A DNA stretch of 64,000 nt, taken from positions 1 through 64,000 of the forward strand of contig WION01000217.1 of assembly GCA_015039365.1 (NCBI GenBank), given 5' to 3'. How positions within the stretch are numbered: the first letter of the stretch is position 1; every line of letters starts with the position of its first letter. Of this stretch, positions 23,455-34,833 are shown one piece after another. The stretch is from Amanita rubescens. Its lineage: Eukaryota; Basidiomycota; Agaricomycetes; Agaricales; Amanitaceae. Position numbers and translations under genes: made by a program. The notes under the pieces are model-generated. The model made no database searches. It saw nothing but the letters and a program-made list of their open reading frames with translations, and was not told where the DNA came from.

Positions 23455-23640
23455 CTCAACTTCACTTTGAATTCCTCAATCCAGCCCAGAACCTTCTCTG
23501 AACGTTCATCTCCAAAGTTTTTTTTGCACAACTCACCCCACTTCTGGAATTCTATCTGTTCCAGATCTCGAAAGATGCCGTTGTAGTGATCAGCTTGGGT
23601 GTTGTCAAGGTTGTTGAAACTAGGGGTAACAAGTCCCTAG
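23455..23640 (-). CDS. Isolated hypothetical exon
   Basis: The minus strand reads FNNLDNTQADHYNGIF, then a charged helical stretch with EFQKWGELCKKNFG and EKVLGWIEEFKVKLST, followed by a donor-like GTATTTG. It looks like true protein sequence, about 60 residues, rich in Lys/Glu and probably alpha-helical. No family is recognised, and the flanks are TE-like, so it is probably a displaced exon. Confidence 0.35.
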
Positions 23641-24027
23641 CGAGCAGCGCAGTCTAGTACATAGAATGTACTACTTACCGAGTGTGGTGTGGAGTTGTTA
23701 AGAGCTTACTGGAGCTGGGGCTCAACAGTAGACAGTAGAGAGGATAATATAAGGAGATTGACGCTACTAGAGTACAGTTTATATACTACTAAACTACAAA
23801 TAAGTACAAAGAGTCTTATCAGTATGAGTCACAGGTATTTGACTCATAAGGCGTCATTCCACAGCAATGCACAGCTATTGTACAGCAATGCATAGCTTTG
23901 CGCAGCACTTGACTCATCAATTATATTGACTGACTCATCACATTATCAATCTTCAATGTGATAGGTCGATAACCATAACGTATATATGTCTTCTATTCTC
24001 ATGTCAACATATATTCACATCATCAAT
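23641..24027. other. Possible LTR-like AT-rich segment
   Basis: Begins near TGTTAAGAGC (23696) and shares TTATATACTACT and AATAAGTACAA blocks with the LTR-like segment at 38762-39208, so it is probably a relative. Its right end is lost where element B begins, so borders and target duplication could not be set. Confidence 0.35.
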
Positions 24028-26789
24028 AGCAACACTTTACCCTCCCCCACGTGTCCTTGTGGACTCCTTGTGGACTCCCGGACTCCTCAGGACTCCTCAG
24101 GACTCCCTGTAGACTCCTGATAAATTGACATAAAATGCCAGGAGTGGACAAGGACTCCTTGTGGACTCCTTGTTCACTCCCTGTTCACTCCTCATTGACT
24201 GCAAAAAAAGCGAAAAATGCCAGGAGTCATCCCACAAGGAGTGGACCAGGAGTCCCTGTGGAGTCCTGCTCACTCCTGGTTCAAAGCAAAAAAGTAGCAA
24301 GTAAAAATTGCAAGGACTGGACAGGAGTCCCTGTGGAGTCCTGCTCACTCCCTGCTCATTTGTCATTACTGTAACAGCAACATAAATCTGTTGCACTACA
24401 ATGCTGTGACATAACAGTGAATCTAAATAACTACAAACCATTTAAAAACATCATCTGCACCAATCAATACCACCACCATCACCACCACTATCATCATCAC
24501 CATCCACCTGTGGCCCACTTGTTTCCTGCTCTGATTGTTTGTTGATGTAGTATGCAGGAACCAGTTAAAAACATATGGTGTAATCTACCATTACTACCAT
24601 CTCTTATCTGTCCTGGGATAACAGGTGGCATTTTGTAACTCTTTGAACTGATTATCATACTTATCAATGCTGATGTGGTTGGGCAAGGCTAGATCAGCAT
24701 TATCATCCTGATACCAGTGATGTAATCTGCCATTGCTACCGTCCCTTATCTGTCCAGAAATAGCTGCCAGCTTTCCATAATTCTTTCGGCCAATTGTCCA
24801 GAATTACCATAGTTATTATTCTGATCATGACATGGTAGTGTTGTACACCAACTACTCAGGTAATACCATACTTGTGAGAATGTCAATTCTGGGCTACATT
24901 GTAAAATTTGCCAACCCTACTGTCCTTTAAATTGAATTACCAATTGGTACATATATCAGACTTGGGAATATTACAGGTTTTTTATTTATTTTAAGGCTTT
25001 ATCTAGCCTTATCCAAATTCAGCCAAAATCCTGATGGCCAATCATCCTTTTCAGTATTTGCTCATAACCACCTAGTAAGGCATTCAATGTTCACATGCCT
25101 TTGTATTGAAGGCACACATGTAACTGAGTCACATCTTCATGGAAACTTAATCCATCAGGATTCCTACTCATTCCCAGCCATTCCTATTGCATCCTATGTA
25201 AGTAGACTGACATCACCAGTACTTCACACTCATGTGCAATTTCATGCTGCTTTCCAAATTTCAGGTGGGCATGCATGTTGTTTGGCAATGTTTATACTTG
25301 CAATAAAAACCTGAAAATTCATATGATCCAGGTCATATATGTAGGACTTATTGTAAAACCAAATAATCCCAAGCACTTGAAATATTTGCAAAAGACCTTT
25401 TCAGATGTGAGTGTGAGGAATTGTAAAGTCTGAAAATAATCTTGAAAATGTCCCATGTGATCAAGGACATGCAAAAATTATGATGCCAAACTAAATAAGC
25501 TAAAATGTGAATGCAAAAAGTCTGTTTGTCTTTTGGTTTTGCCACTCCATGTGTGACCACCTGCAAAGTCAATTTGGGAGGGGTGTCTGGTGATGATCAA
25601 GTTTGGTCAGTTTTAGGAAGTTGGGGTTGCTGGTTATGAGTGACTGGAAGTGCCACTGGAAGTCAGTTGCAGTGACTTGTGCAATGGTTCAGAGTAGCAT
25701 CAGAAAACATGCCAATTGAAAAATCTGACATCTGATGGTGTCTGATTCCTGATTACCTGACTGGTGCTGGGACACTTGGAGGGTATGGGATGCAAAGCAG
25801 CAAATCCAAGGCCCATTCTTCCTGATCATCTTTGTTATGTGCATGGTTTGTACATGGAAATTGCTGCCATCTTAAAGTTGTGTTACAAAACATCACAGGG
25901 CTCAGCTCTTATAAGATGGAGCTTCATTTCATTCAGCCTTGGAACTGGTTGTTTGATTGTCTGACAATCAGATGTCATCAGTTAATATCAGACAACAGAC
26001 AACCAGTGTTCCAGCACAAGTCAGGCAATCAGAAAATCAGATCAGGTTCAAAAGACTGGTGTTCAAAACAGTACTTTGCAAGTATCTTGAGTTTGGCAGC
26101 ATTTGGCACTGCAATTCTTGCACAGATGTGATCACATGATTTTTTGGGATTTTTGAGAATTTTTTTGATTTTTTTGATTTTTTTCAAAGCTATGTTTGAA
26201 AATGTATTTTGCAAATATCTCATGTTTGACTTTATTTGGCATTATGATTGTTGCATATTCTGAATCACAAAAGCTAGGCGCATCTTTTTTGTCACAGTCA
26301 CATATTACATAATGTCACACTTCTATAAAAGGAAAATTTCAATTTTGTTATATTTTATCTTATCTTATCTAGGCCATCATATTACTTAAGCTGCTTATCA
26401 TCTATCTATCTATCTAATCTTATCTCCACTGCCCCCCCTTTTCCCGAGGGGGTGCTGGGGGATATGTGCCAGATGCCCCCTCCTTATATACCTGTGGGCC
26501 TGCGCACAGACCAACTGGTCATGTCACATGACCACATAAACAGGAATGAAACAAGGAGTCCTTACACTCCTTGTGGACTCCTCATACAGGGAGTCCAGAG
26601 GAGTCCCGGGAGTCTACTGGGAGTCTACCGGGAGTCCCAGCTCACTCCCGGTACATTTTGGCTGGGATGAGGGGTCTTCCAGGGAGGTGGGAGTCCCTCT
26701 GGAGTCCCGGGAATTCCCGGGAATTCCCGGGAGTGAGCCAGGAGTCCTCAGGAGTCCACAAGGAACACGTGGGGGAGGGTAAAGACCTC
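24028..26789 (-). mobile_element. GGAGTCC-array non-autonomous DNA transposon, copy B (inverted relative to A)
   Basis: The left end is AGCAACACTTTACCCTCCCCC and the right end GGGGGAGGGTAAAG followed by ACCTC. Read on the minus strand it follows copy A throughout, including the terminal arrays, the ATAAGATAAG and GATAGATA simple repeats and the internal GATATTTGCAAAATAC units, but it lacks the solo LTR found in A. It sits at the 3' end of the integrase-like gene, whose frame runs into the transposon end. No target duplication was found on either side. Confidence 0.8.
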
Positions 26790-27880
26790 CGGTTCGCAGG
26801 GAACGTGATTCAATGCGTCAGGGGCGTAGTTGTCGAAGGGATTCTCCCTCTGCCCCCGCAACTGGTGCACGATATCTTCATCCTCCATTGTATTCCACTC
26901 AATTGGAATTTGGCCCACACCTGGCATGGCTTCCTCCCGCCTCCTATTGGTGCATCTTCTTAAGCCGCATAAGAACATGTCCCGCGGTGTTTTATTTCGT
27001 TGATCCTTGAGTCGCATAACATGAGAATTCCAATGCTCAGCCCATTCCATGATGTCGTCATTAAGGTGGTCAAGGAAGAGGTGATGCACAAGCCAAATAT
27101 GGGTGGCTGAATCCACTCGTAACCCATGATGCTCTTCCAGACTTCGGAGGAACGGTTTCCATTTGGTCACTATGGTCCGTCCAACTTCTAACCACAGCCT
27201 CTCAATACGGATGTTGTGGACGGACCTATGGCCTTGGTTAGCGATCTTTCTTCTTCTAATAGGCTCTACACCTCTTACCTTCCCCAAATGTATGACCCAC
27301 GCCCATGTCCACGTTGCTGGATCATGAAGGCTGCCACCCGTACATTTTCCGTTCCATGGTCCCCACGTACACGGCTTGGAAGACTGTGCTTAGCCACAGC
27401 ATCAAGGAAGACGTCCAACACCGTAGCCGCCTTATTGTTTGTGCTGCATTTCATCCCTGTGATGAAGCGGGACTTTCCATCAACAAAACCGTGAATGACA
27501 AACTTCCATCTAATGAGTTCTGAAAGGCCAATTAGCAACGAACTCTGTATACCGCATGAAAGCAAGCTTACTGTGGTTGCCATCGTGGTGCCAGAGGGAA
27601 TTAACCTCAGGAACGGAATACACTCGTCTTTCAATAGGTCGGTTGACGAAGCGTGGCTGTATCCCTCTCACCCTTATGAGAGACTGCTGGATGATGTCCC
27701 GAGCTACATGATGATGACCTTGAGTTCGGAGTGCACCTTTGACAAATCCAAGACTGTAGTTCCTGTAGCGGCTTAAGATGGGCCTCACGAGCTCATCAAG
27801 TCAAGCCGGATCACTTCAGAAGGCGAACCCTGTTGGTCCCATAGGATGCCATTCCCTCGCAAACGTCCCATCTGGCTGAA
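26785..27880 (-). CDS. DDE integrase-core protein (IS3EU-like), C-terminal two thirds
   Basis: Exons at about 27800-27572, 27519-27279 and 27225-26785 are joined by two introns of 52-53 bp with GTAAG donors. The product has RYRNYSLGFVKGALR, then the catalytic core WHHDGNHKLIRWKFVIHGF, SRVRGDHGTENV and SVHNIRIERLW. The aspartates of HHDGN and RGDHG and the glutamate of RIERLW form a D,D(34)E triad. This is the integrase family I know from IS3EU-type eukaryotic transposons. The C-terminus is overwritten by element B. The N-terminal helix-turn-helix exon was carried to 43308-43838 by the inversion described in the findings; rejoining there is in frame. The splice into the most upstream exon is uncertain. 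Confidence 0.75.
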
Positions 27881-27890
27881 CGACAGTTTC

Positions 27891-29157
27891 AGCAGTTAAC
27901 ACTGAGCCACCTATCCTAGTAGAATCCGAGCTGATTACGAGGAATACGAGTAGAGTCCGAGCCCATTCCGAGTAGGGTCCAAGGAGTACTAGTAATCCGA
28001 GTAGAATCCGAGCTGAGTCCGAGCCCAGTCCGAGTTGAGGTGAATCCGAGTGCAAACTCGGAGTGCACTCGGACTCCGAGCTCAGTCCGAGTGGAGTCCG
28101 AGCTGAGTTCAAGTCAGACTCTGAACCCAATCTGAGCTTATTCTCAGTTGTTTATCATTGCAATAAAATTCCAAATAAATCCTGAAAAAATGCAGAAAAA
28201 TCATGTGATCCAGGCCATATAGGAATTATGAGACCAAACACACCCAAACTTGAGATATTTGCAAAATACTTCTTCAGATGTTCAGAGTGTAATCTTAGAA
28301 AATGAACAAAATTCATGATGTGATCAAGGACATGCAGAGTTGCTGGTGGTTAGTAAATGATGACCAGAGGTGTACACCTGTCATTCCCTACTGGTGGTTA
28401 TGAATGGCTGTCAGTAGTAGAAGTCAGTTGCAGTGACTTGCAATGGTCAGTACCAGTTGAGGTCTTACTCAGATGATCTGGTTGTGTACAGTGTCACAGT
28501 CAACTTCTACAATCCCACTGCCTGTTGACAACAGCAACCAATCACCTAGTATGACATTGCAGACAGTTTTAGAGCTCATGAATAAATGATAACCTAGGGT
28601 TGGAGATTGTGAGGTGTTTGTATTGAAGTCAAGGAGAGAAGGGGGGTGGATATGAGTTCTTGGTAATTTAATGATGGTACATGATTATGAGTACTGGTTT
28701 TTAACACCATCAGGGAATGTCTGGGGTATACCCCTGTCGTTCCTTACTAGCCCTATCAGTTACACCATATTGATACTCAGTGTGTTATGATCATGTTTGG
28801 AACCTTTGCCTGCCCAGAAAGCTTCCACACCAGAAGCATCTAGAAAGCCCCACCTGGCACAGCTACTACTAGTAGTCCAGTAGTAACCACAGTCTGTTGG
28901 CATGGACTGAGACTGAATATCTTTCCTACCTGTGACTTGGAAAGCACTCAGTAGACATGAATAACCCACCACACTTTATCACCTGGCCAGAACATTGTTC
29001 CATGGAATCTTTGGATGGGGTGCAACCTGGTCCAGGTGGCTGGTTTTTGGACAGCTCTCTGTGAGCCTGTGATGGACTCAGGTTGTCTCTGTCTCTATCA
29101 TTTTAGAATTTTATACCAGTAACCAGATTTCTGCCAGATTCCATTGCTGAAAATACT
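27891..29157 (+). mobile_element. GGAGTCC-array element C/E, left part
   Basis: The left terminus AGCAGTTAACACTGAGCCACC matches the terminus at 43839 (AGCACTTAGCACTGAGCCACC). The array uses a CTCGGACTCCGAG spacer (27915-28130), and the interior has the usual GATATTTGCAAAATAC and TCATGTGATC units. CGACAGTTT lies just outside at 27881-27889. The element is interrupted at 29158 by element D; its right part is at 43839-45034. The outer 9-bp duplication is the complement pair CGACAGTTT/AAACTGTCG (43830-43838). Confidence 0.75.
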
Positions 29158-29756
29158 CCATTTAATCAGCACTTTACACTCCCCCCCCTGCCGAATAGAC
29201 TCCGAGTCCAGTCCGAGGACTCCGAGGACTCCGAGTAGACTCCGAGTAGACTCCAAGTTCAGTCCGAGCCCAGTCCGAGGTGTGCTCGGAGTCCGAGTGG
29301 AGTCCGAGTAGACTCCGAGTTCAGTCTGAGTTGAGGGAAAAAGAAAGTCTGAGTTCACTCTCAGTTGCAATAAAATACCAAAAAAATGCTTAAAAAATGC
29401 AGAAAAATCGTGTGATCTAGGCCATATAGGAATTGTAAAGCCAAACAAAGCCAAACTTGAGATATTTGCAAAATATGTTTTCAGATGTGAGTGTAATCTT
29501 AAGAAGTGTACAAAAATTATGTGATCTGCATATGATACACTCATACACCTGTCATTCCATACTGGTGGTTATGAATGTCACCTCTGCTTGCATGCCCACA
29601 GCAGACTTCTGGCAGTTGCAGTTCAGCATCCACTTGCAGTCAACTTACACAATCCCACCTGTTACCAACAACCAATGACATTGCAGAGAGTTGTTAGAAC
29701 TCATGAATAAATGTGAGAGGGTTGGAGATGTGACTCATGTGAGGGGTCTGTGAATA

Positions 29757-32700
29757 TACATCAACAAAACCGCCGAAATCTTTTAGCATGTTACAGAGTG
29801 TTACAATGTCACGACCCCAATTGCAATGGATTGGATTGCGCATTCTCGCCGCGTCAAGATGCGTAATGTAGGAATTCGAAATATTACAATACATTCCAAC
29901 GTCGCTTGTAACTTATTGTAAAGGTATCACATATGGCAATTCTATAGTATACACTGTACCACCCATTGGATACAATACTTGACAGCAATCAGGGCTTTGA
30001 TATTAAGGAAGGGTGATCAACAGAACAGCAAGAACGGAAAGAGGCACTGCGTGGGCTGAGAATTTGTACGGCTGGTGGACACAACTGTCGGTGTTGTCTG
30101 CTTTGTTGCCTTATTGGACGTCACAATGATGATTGCAATGCTTTTGCGGTGCGTAGTAGGTAAAGCGTTAGCAACTGTAATCGTCAGATTCCGTGGTCAA
30201 TGGAGAAGTAAATAAAGCCGTACGCTCATAGTTCGGCATCTGGGCATCCTTGCCGCCCCGCCTGATGAATCATGATCGTACCTCATGATAGTTGAAGCAA
30301 GTTTAACTTTCTTCGCAGCAACGACACGGTAAAAGATCGTGCGGAATTGAGCATCCGCAGGAGAAGAAGTTGCGCCACCCAGAATCAATCTTTCTGCAAT
30401 CACACAAGCTTCGTCTTCGTCTGGCCTGAGCATTGTCAACGCCAATGGATGAACGGCCAAAGTATTATTCTGAGTCAACGCCTTGACGTTAACACCAGCA
30501 GCAATAAGATCCTCGAGGACAGAAACCGAGGCGAAGATAACAGCGTATGCCAGGGGGGTCAAGCCAAAATCCCAATCAGCGGCGTTGAGATCAAATACAT
30601 CAGGTTTGATGGTGTTATCGTCTGGGATTTCATCACCGGTGGGTGCTTCTCACTGTTCTTCTTCTTTTGCTTTTGAAGGAGGCTATTTCTTGTCATCTTC
30701 ATCGTTGTCATCGTCATCTTCGTCCATATCGTCCTTGTCCTCGGATGAGGGACGTTCTCGCTCGTTCTTGTCCTTCTCATCATCAGGAGTTTCCCCACGT
30801 TCGCTGCTTCTTGATTCTGTGCACTCCTTTCCAATAATTTACGGACAATCGTCACTTGATAGTGCTGAATTGCGAGATGCAACGAGGTCCGTCTGTCGAC
30901 GAGGTGAGCCGTCATCCTAGCACCAGCATCCACAACATCGCAAGCGATCTCTGTTGTGTTGCAAAAGATGGCAAAATGAAGTGGTGAGGGTGTTGTCCGA
31001 GGTCCAGCGGCCTCGTCGCGGACCTCCATATATTCATCTGTACGCAGCGAACTAGTTTTCCACCCCCAACTCGTCCAACATGATCGCGGCGGTTGACATC
31101 CATGCCTTCTTTGATCATGTTGACGACAGTGGACCTGTCATAAACAGCGATCACGGCAAAAAGACGCTCAGTTGGTCCAATGTAAACTTGAGCACTCCAT
31201 TCTCGGGCGACTGGCGTTCATCAAGTGTAGCCAATCTCTCAAGCACCAAGAGCCTTGCCAATCCTTCTACCCTTACAATCAAATGTTCAAATATCTTCAA
31301 ACCGTCAACTCAAAATGTCCCAAAGGATAAGAGACAACACTCACAGTAGGGTCGATATCAGCTCTGGCGAGGCTCGGGACGTAGACTTTGTAACCACGCC
31401 TAGCATACTTTGACAATCGGACTTCGTAGGACGAAGATCTATGGGTAACGTCCGTGGTATTGCATTCGCATCATGGCGACGATAGCTCTCGGGTTTGCCC
31501 GTACACGTGTACCATCGTGAGCGTCGATGTCGAAACCCGCGAGGATTTCAGCAGGGGAATGATAGAGGTGGAGAACGATTTGTACAGAGCGGTAGCGTTA
31601 TTGGGCTATGACACGTTATCAGTTACCTGAAGCGAATGGCAAGGAAGACAACTTACAGTGGATTGATATTGCATTCTTTGTTCGAACACACGTAACAACA
31701 GAATCACGAACTGCCTCGTAGATAGTAACTATCTTCTTCTCTGCCTATGTATATCCAACACGTTGATCTCAGCAGCCCACAAGCAAGGATATGAATTACT
31801 AACCTGTTTGGGCGTCAAGCCCCACAAAAAAAGGTCTACATCTGAAGTCGGGTAGGCAGCTGAATGATAATATTTCCTGATTGCCCTCTTCGAAGCCTTA
31901 TCCGCATCCGAAAGCAGAGCTAAGCAAGCCAAAACAGATCCACCGGCCGCGATAACATTGTTCCAATCCTTCAGTTGCGATAACAATCCCTCTGAGAAAA
32001 TGCTCCAATTCCTCTTGAACTCGTCCAAGTCAGAGACCACAGACGACTCACCTTCCTTCCTTCTCTTATCTTCAGGAACAGGCATAATGTATTTCGCGTT
32101 GAGGTCTTGATCATCTTTGACGACGCGAGCGCGAGTTGTCCTTATATCACAAGGCGCTTCAAAGACGTCGACGAGGCCGACGTAAGGGTTGGATAATCTA
32201 GCGTTGTTGCCAGCAAGCGACGCAACTCCGTTTCATCGTCCAACTTAGAAGGCTGCAAGACCTCGTCGAGGTTGACACCGGGTCCCCTCGGCAACGACGC
32301 AATGCTGCAAGAACGCTTGAGCTTCGGCTGTTTGAATCATCAAGAAAGTAAATTATACCTGTGTCTTTTTATATAATGGCGTAAATGTTTGGCCTGGTTA
32401 TAGTTAGTGGCAGGCTGCGAATCCCTAAGTTGTTAAGATATGCCAGTGATATGTTAGATCTGTTACAAAGTTACTCACCTTAATACTTGCTCCTCGTCTG
32501 CTTTAATGCTCCGGCTCTAGACTTCTCCTGTGGCAGAACATTCGGTTGGACTTTCAACGGTAAGTGTGCAAACAGCAACAAACAGACTGACACTACTTGA
32601 GGTCACCGTCGTGCGAGCTGCCCTTTGTTTTCCTCCCCCACTTCCCTCCCTTCATCATCTAGTTCAATTCTCCCCATCGCCACAACGACCGCCTATCGCC

Positions 32701-33354
32701 TAAATCGATCATCAGGACTCGCCAAAGGATCAATAAGGGTCTCATTGACATGTTCAGTCAAAATGTACGCACGAAGTAACTTCCCTGCTCAACATTGCAA
32801 GCTTATCTCGTCAGCAGCGCATCCAGGATCCACAGCACTGGCCGTGTATGCTTCAAAATTGGTATGTCATAGGTCCTCTGAGTCAATATCAGCACTTAAA
32901 AGCGCGCATATAGTCAAGTTTGATGGAGCGCGCGAAAAGTAGCGAGCGGCCGCCGGTGAACACCACGATCGCAAATGCTCCCGACAGGCCACGGACTTGG
33001 CAACATTTGAAGAGGTCATCGAAATGACGACGATATTGACTCACTTTTTCTTGAAGGACATGCCATTGTGTTGTGGACTTGTAATGAATCGTTTGTAACT
33101 AGAAAATGGAATAGTAATAAATAAAATTTCATTGCAATGCTTTCTAATACGGATTGCGGAGCCAAAAAATTACCTGAGCACTCTATAGCATTGCAACGGC
33201 TTGGAATATGAGGTTGTATTGCAATGAATTACAATGTATCTACTTGTTGTAGGATTTTTGCACCCTCGTATTATCCCGCGCGCATTGCAGAACATTACAT
33301 TGCCATTTCGGGTGTTACATCACATTATAAGAATCCCGCTCTTTTGTTGATGTA
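29757..33354. mobile_element. 3.6 kb insertion X in element D, carrying a host-type gene
   Basis: Element D is collinear with C except for this segment, so it is an insertion. It starts TACATCAACAAAA and ends TTTTGTTGATGTA, a perfect 13-bp inverted repeat. Both subterminal regions contain scattered TTGCAATG/TTACAATG words (29790-29895 and 33130-33300), as transposase-binding arrays often do. The target duplication could be TA, but the palindromic junction leaves it ambiguous. Its cargo is the ankyrin pseudogene on the minus strand; 32350-33130 holds no gene I recognise. No transposase is present. Confidence 0.55.
30200..32340 (-). pseudogene. Ankyrin-repeat protein with a nucleotidyltransferase-like N-terminal region, frameshifted and 3'-truncated
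   Basis: Starting at ATG 32340 (MIQTAEAQAFLQ), pieces in shifting frames read LPRGPGVNLDEVL, NARLSNPYVGLVDVF, WNNVIAAGGSVLACL and YPTSDVDLFLWGLTPKQ. The GGS and DVDLF motifs fit a minimal nucleotidyltransferase fold, an arrangement I recall from fungal ankyrin proteins. Well-placed introns then give EKKIVTIYEAV, SVQIVLHLYHSPAEILAGF, YEVRLSKYARRGYKVYVP and LARLLVLERLA. Ankyrin repeats follow (MDVNRRDHVG, PLHFAIFCNT, TSLHLAIQHY, LAYAVIFASV). At least three single-base frameshifts (near residues 12 and 45, and in MMR/CNTTDV) and loss of the C-terminal part show it is dead. Confidence 0.7.
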
Positions 33355-34833
33355 TTATCTCAAGGGAGAAGGGGGTGGATATGAGTTCTTGATGATTCTT
33401 TGGTGATGGTACATGGTAGTGAGTAGTTGTTAACAGCATATTGTGTTATGATCATCATGATGTTCTAGCATTTGCAGCCTACCAAAGCTTCCACACTAGT
33501 AGTAGAAGCATCCTGAGAGCCTCACCTTGCACAAGTTTGGTCATGTTATACCTCCAGCAACCACATCTGTTGGTGGGGAAGGTTGGACATCAGCAGTATA
33601 AGACCCTCATAGTACTCCACCACAATCATCATCCATAGGGGACCAGAGCTTTGTTTATGACAGCCTGGGTAAGGTAATAAGGAACGTGGAAATGAACAGG
33701 ATTCAATGATTCTGATGCCATCTTTATTGTATATTAACTTGGAACTTGAAGATCATAGATTCATAGCAAACATCATCTTACAAACTTTTGCACACCAAGT
33801 TCACAAGTCCTTCCTTCACTTAATTTATACTTATTAAGGATGCTATATTGGATGAAGAAACTATCAGTGGCAATGCAAATAACACCCTTGGACAATTTCT
33901 CACTGAGAAGTTGGAAGAGTCAGCATTGCTGGTGACTCTATTTCAGATGTGCTCAGTATGTGGAACTTCACACAAGCCTTGAACTTGATGGTTGATGAAC
34001 TGTTTGATCTAAAAGGTTGTAAGGCTGGAGAGAATCTTGAAAGATGTGGTGAATCGTGCAGTAAAGAAAGCTGCACACCCAGATTTGTATGTAAGATCAA
34101 AGAATTGTGGAAGGCAGGTCACATCAGCATTAAAACTTCATAATGATCCTCATTGTACTATACTAGCAACATTTTATATGCCAGTGCCCCAATCAAACTT
34201 AGGTATTTTGCAAATATCTCAAGTATGAGTTAATTTAGCTTCACCATTCTTATATGACCTGGATCACATGATTTTTCCGCAGTTTTTAAGATTTTTTGTG
34301 GACTTTTCAAATTTCTCACATGAAGCATCTGAAAAAGTATTTTGCAAATATCTCAAGTTTGGGCTTGTTTGGCTTTACCATTTTTGTATGACTGGAATCA
34401 CATGATTTTTCTGCATTTTTTAAATATTTTTTGGGATTTTATTGTAGGTGTAAACAATTCCAAATAGTCCCAAATAGTCCCAAATAGACTGGCCATATGT
34501 ATATAAGGCCCTGTCAATGTCACCACTGCCCCCCCCGCTCTTGCTTGGGGGCGCTTGGACTGCTCGGACTCCACTCGGATTGCTCGGACTCCACTCGGAC
34601 TCCAACATCCTCAGTCCGAGGACTCCGAGTCCAAGTCCGAGCTGAGCTCGGACTCTGCTCGGATTGAGCTCGGACTGAGCTCGGACTCGGACTTGAGCAT
34701 TTGAGTGGCATCCCTGCCACTTCCTCAGTCCGAGGACTGAGCTCGGACTCCGAGCTCACTCCGAGCTGAGTCCTAGGACTGCTCGGATTCTGCTCGGAGT
34801 CCGAGAATCTTAGGGGGGGGAGAGTAAAGCGCT

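Larger units (their letters stand above)
29167..34833 (+). mobile_element. GGAGTCC-array element D, nested in C/E and itself interrupted
   Basis: The left end is AGCACTTTACACTCCCCCCC (29168) and the right end GGGGGGAGAGTAAAGCGCT (34833), a good inverted pair. Terminal arrays use CTCGGACTCCGAG. The interior follows element C in the same orientation (29425-29560 against 28215-28350; 33355-33430 against 28614-28690). The target duplication CCATTTAAT is at 29158-29166; its partner is at 45035-45043 in complement because of the hAT-mediated inversion. A 3.6 kb insertion at about 29757-33354 splits it. Without that, D is about 2.1 kb and non-coding. Confidence 0.75.

Noticed and set aside
24028..26789. 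Inversion of 7158-24027 by recombination between elements A and B
   Set aside because: Turning the segment around does not create matching flanking duplications for either element.
29757..33354. TA target duplication for element X as proof of a Tc1/mariner insertion
   Set aside because: The junction is palindromic around TA, so the duplication cannot be told from the inverted repeat itself, and no Tc1 transposase is present.
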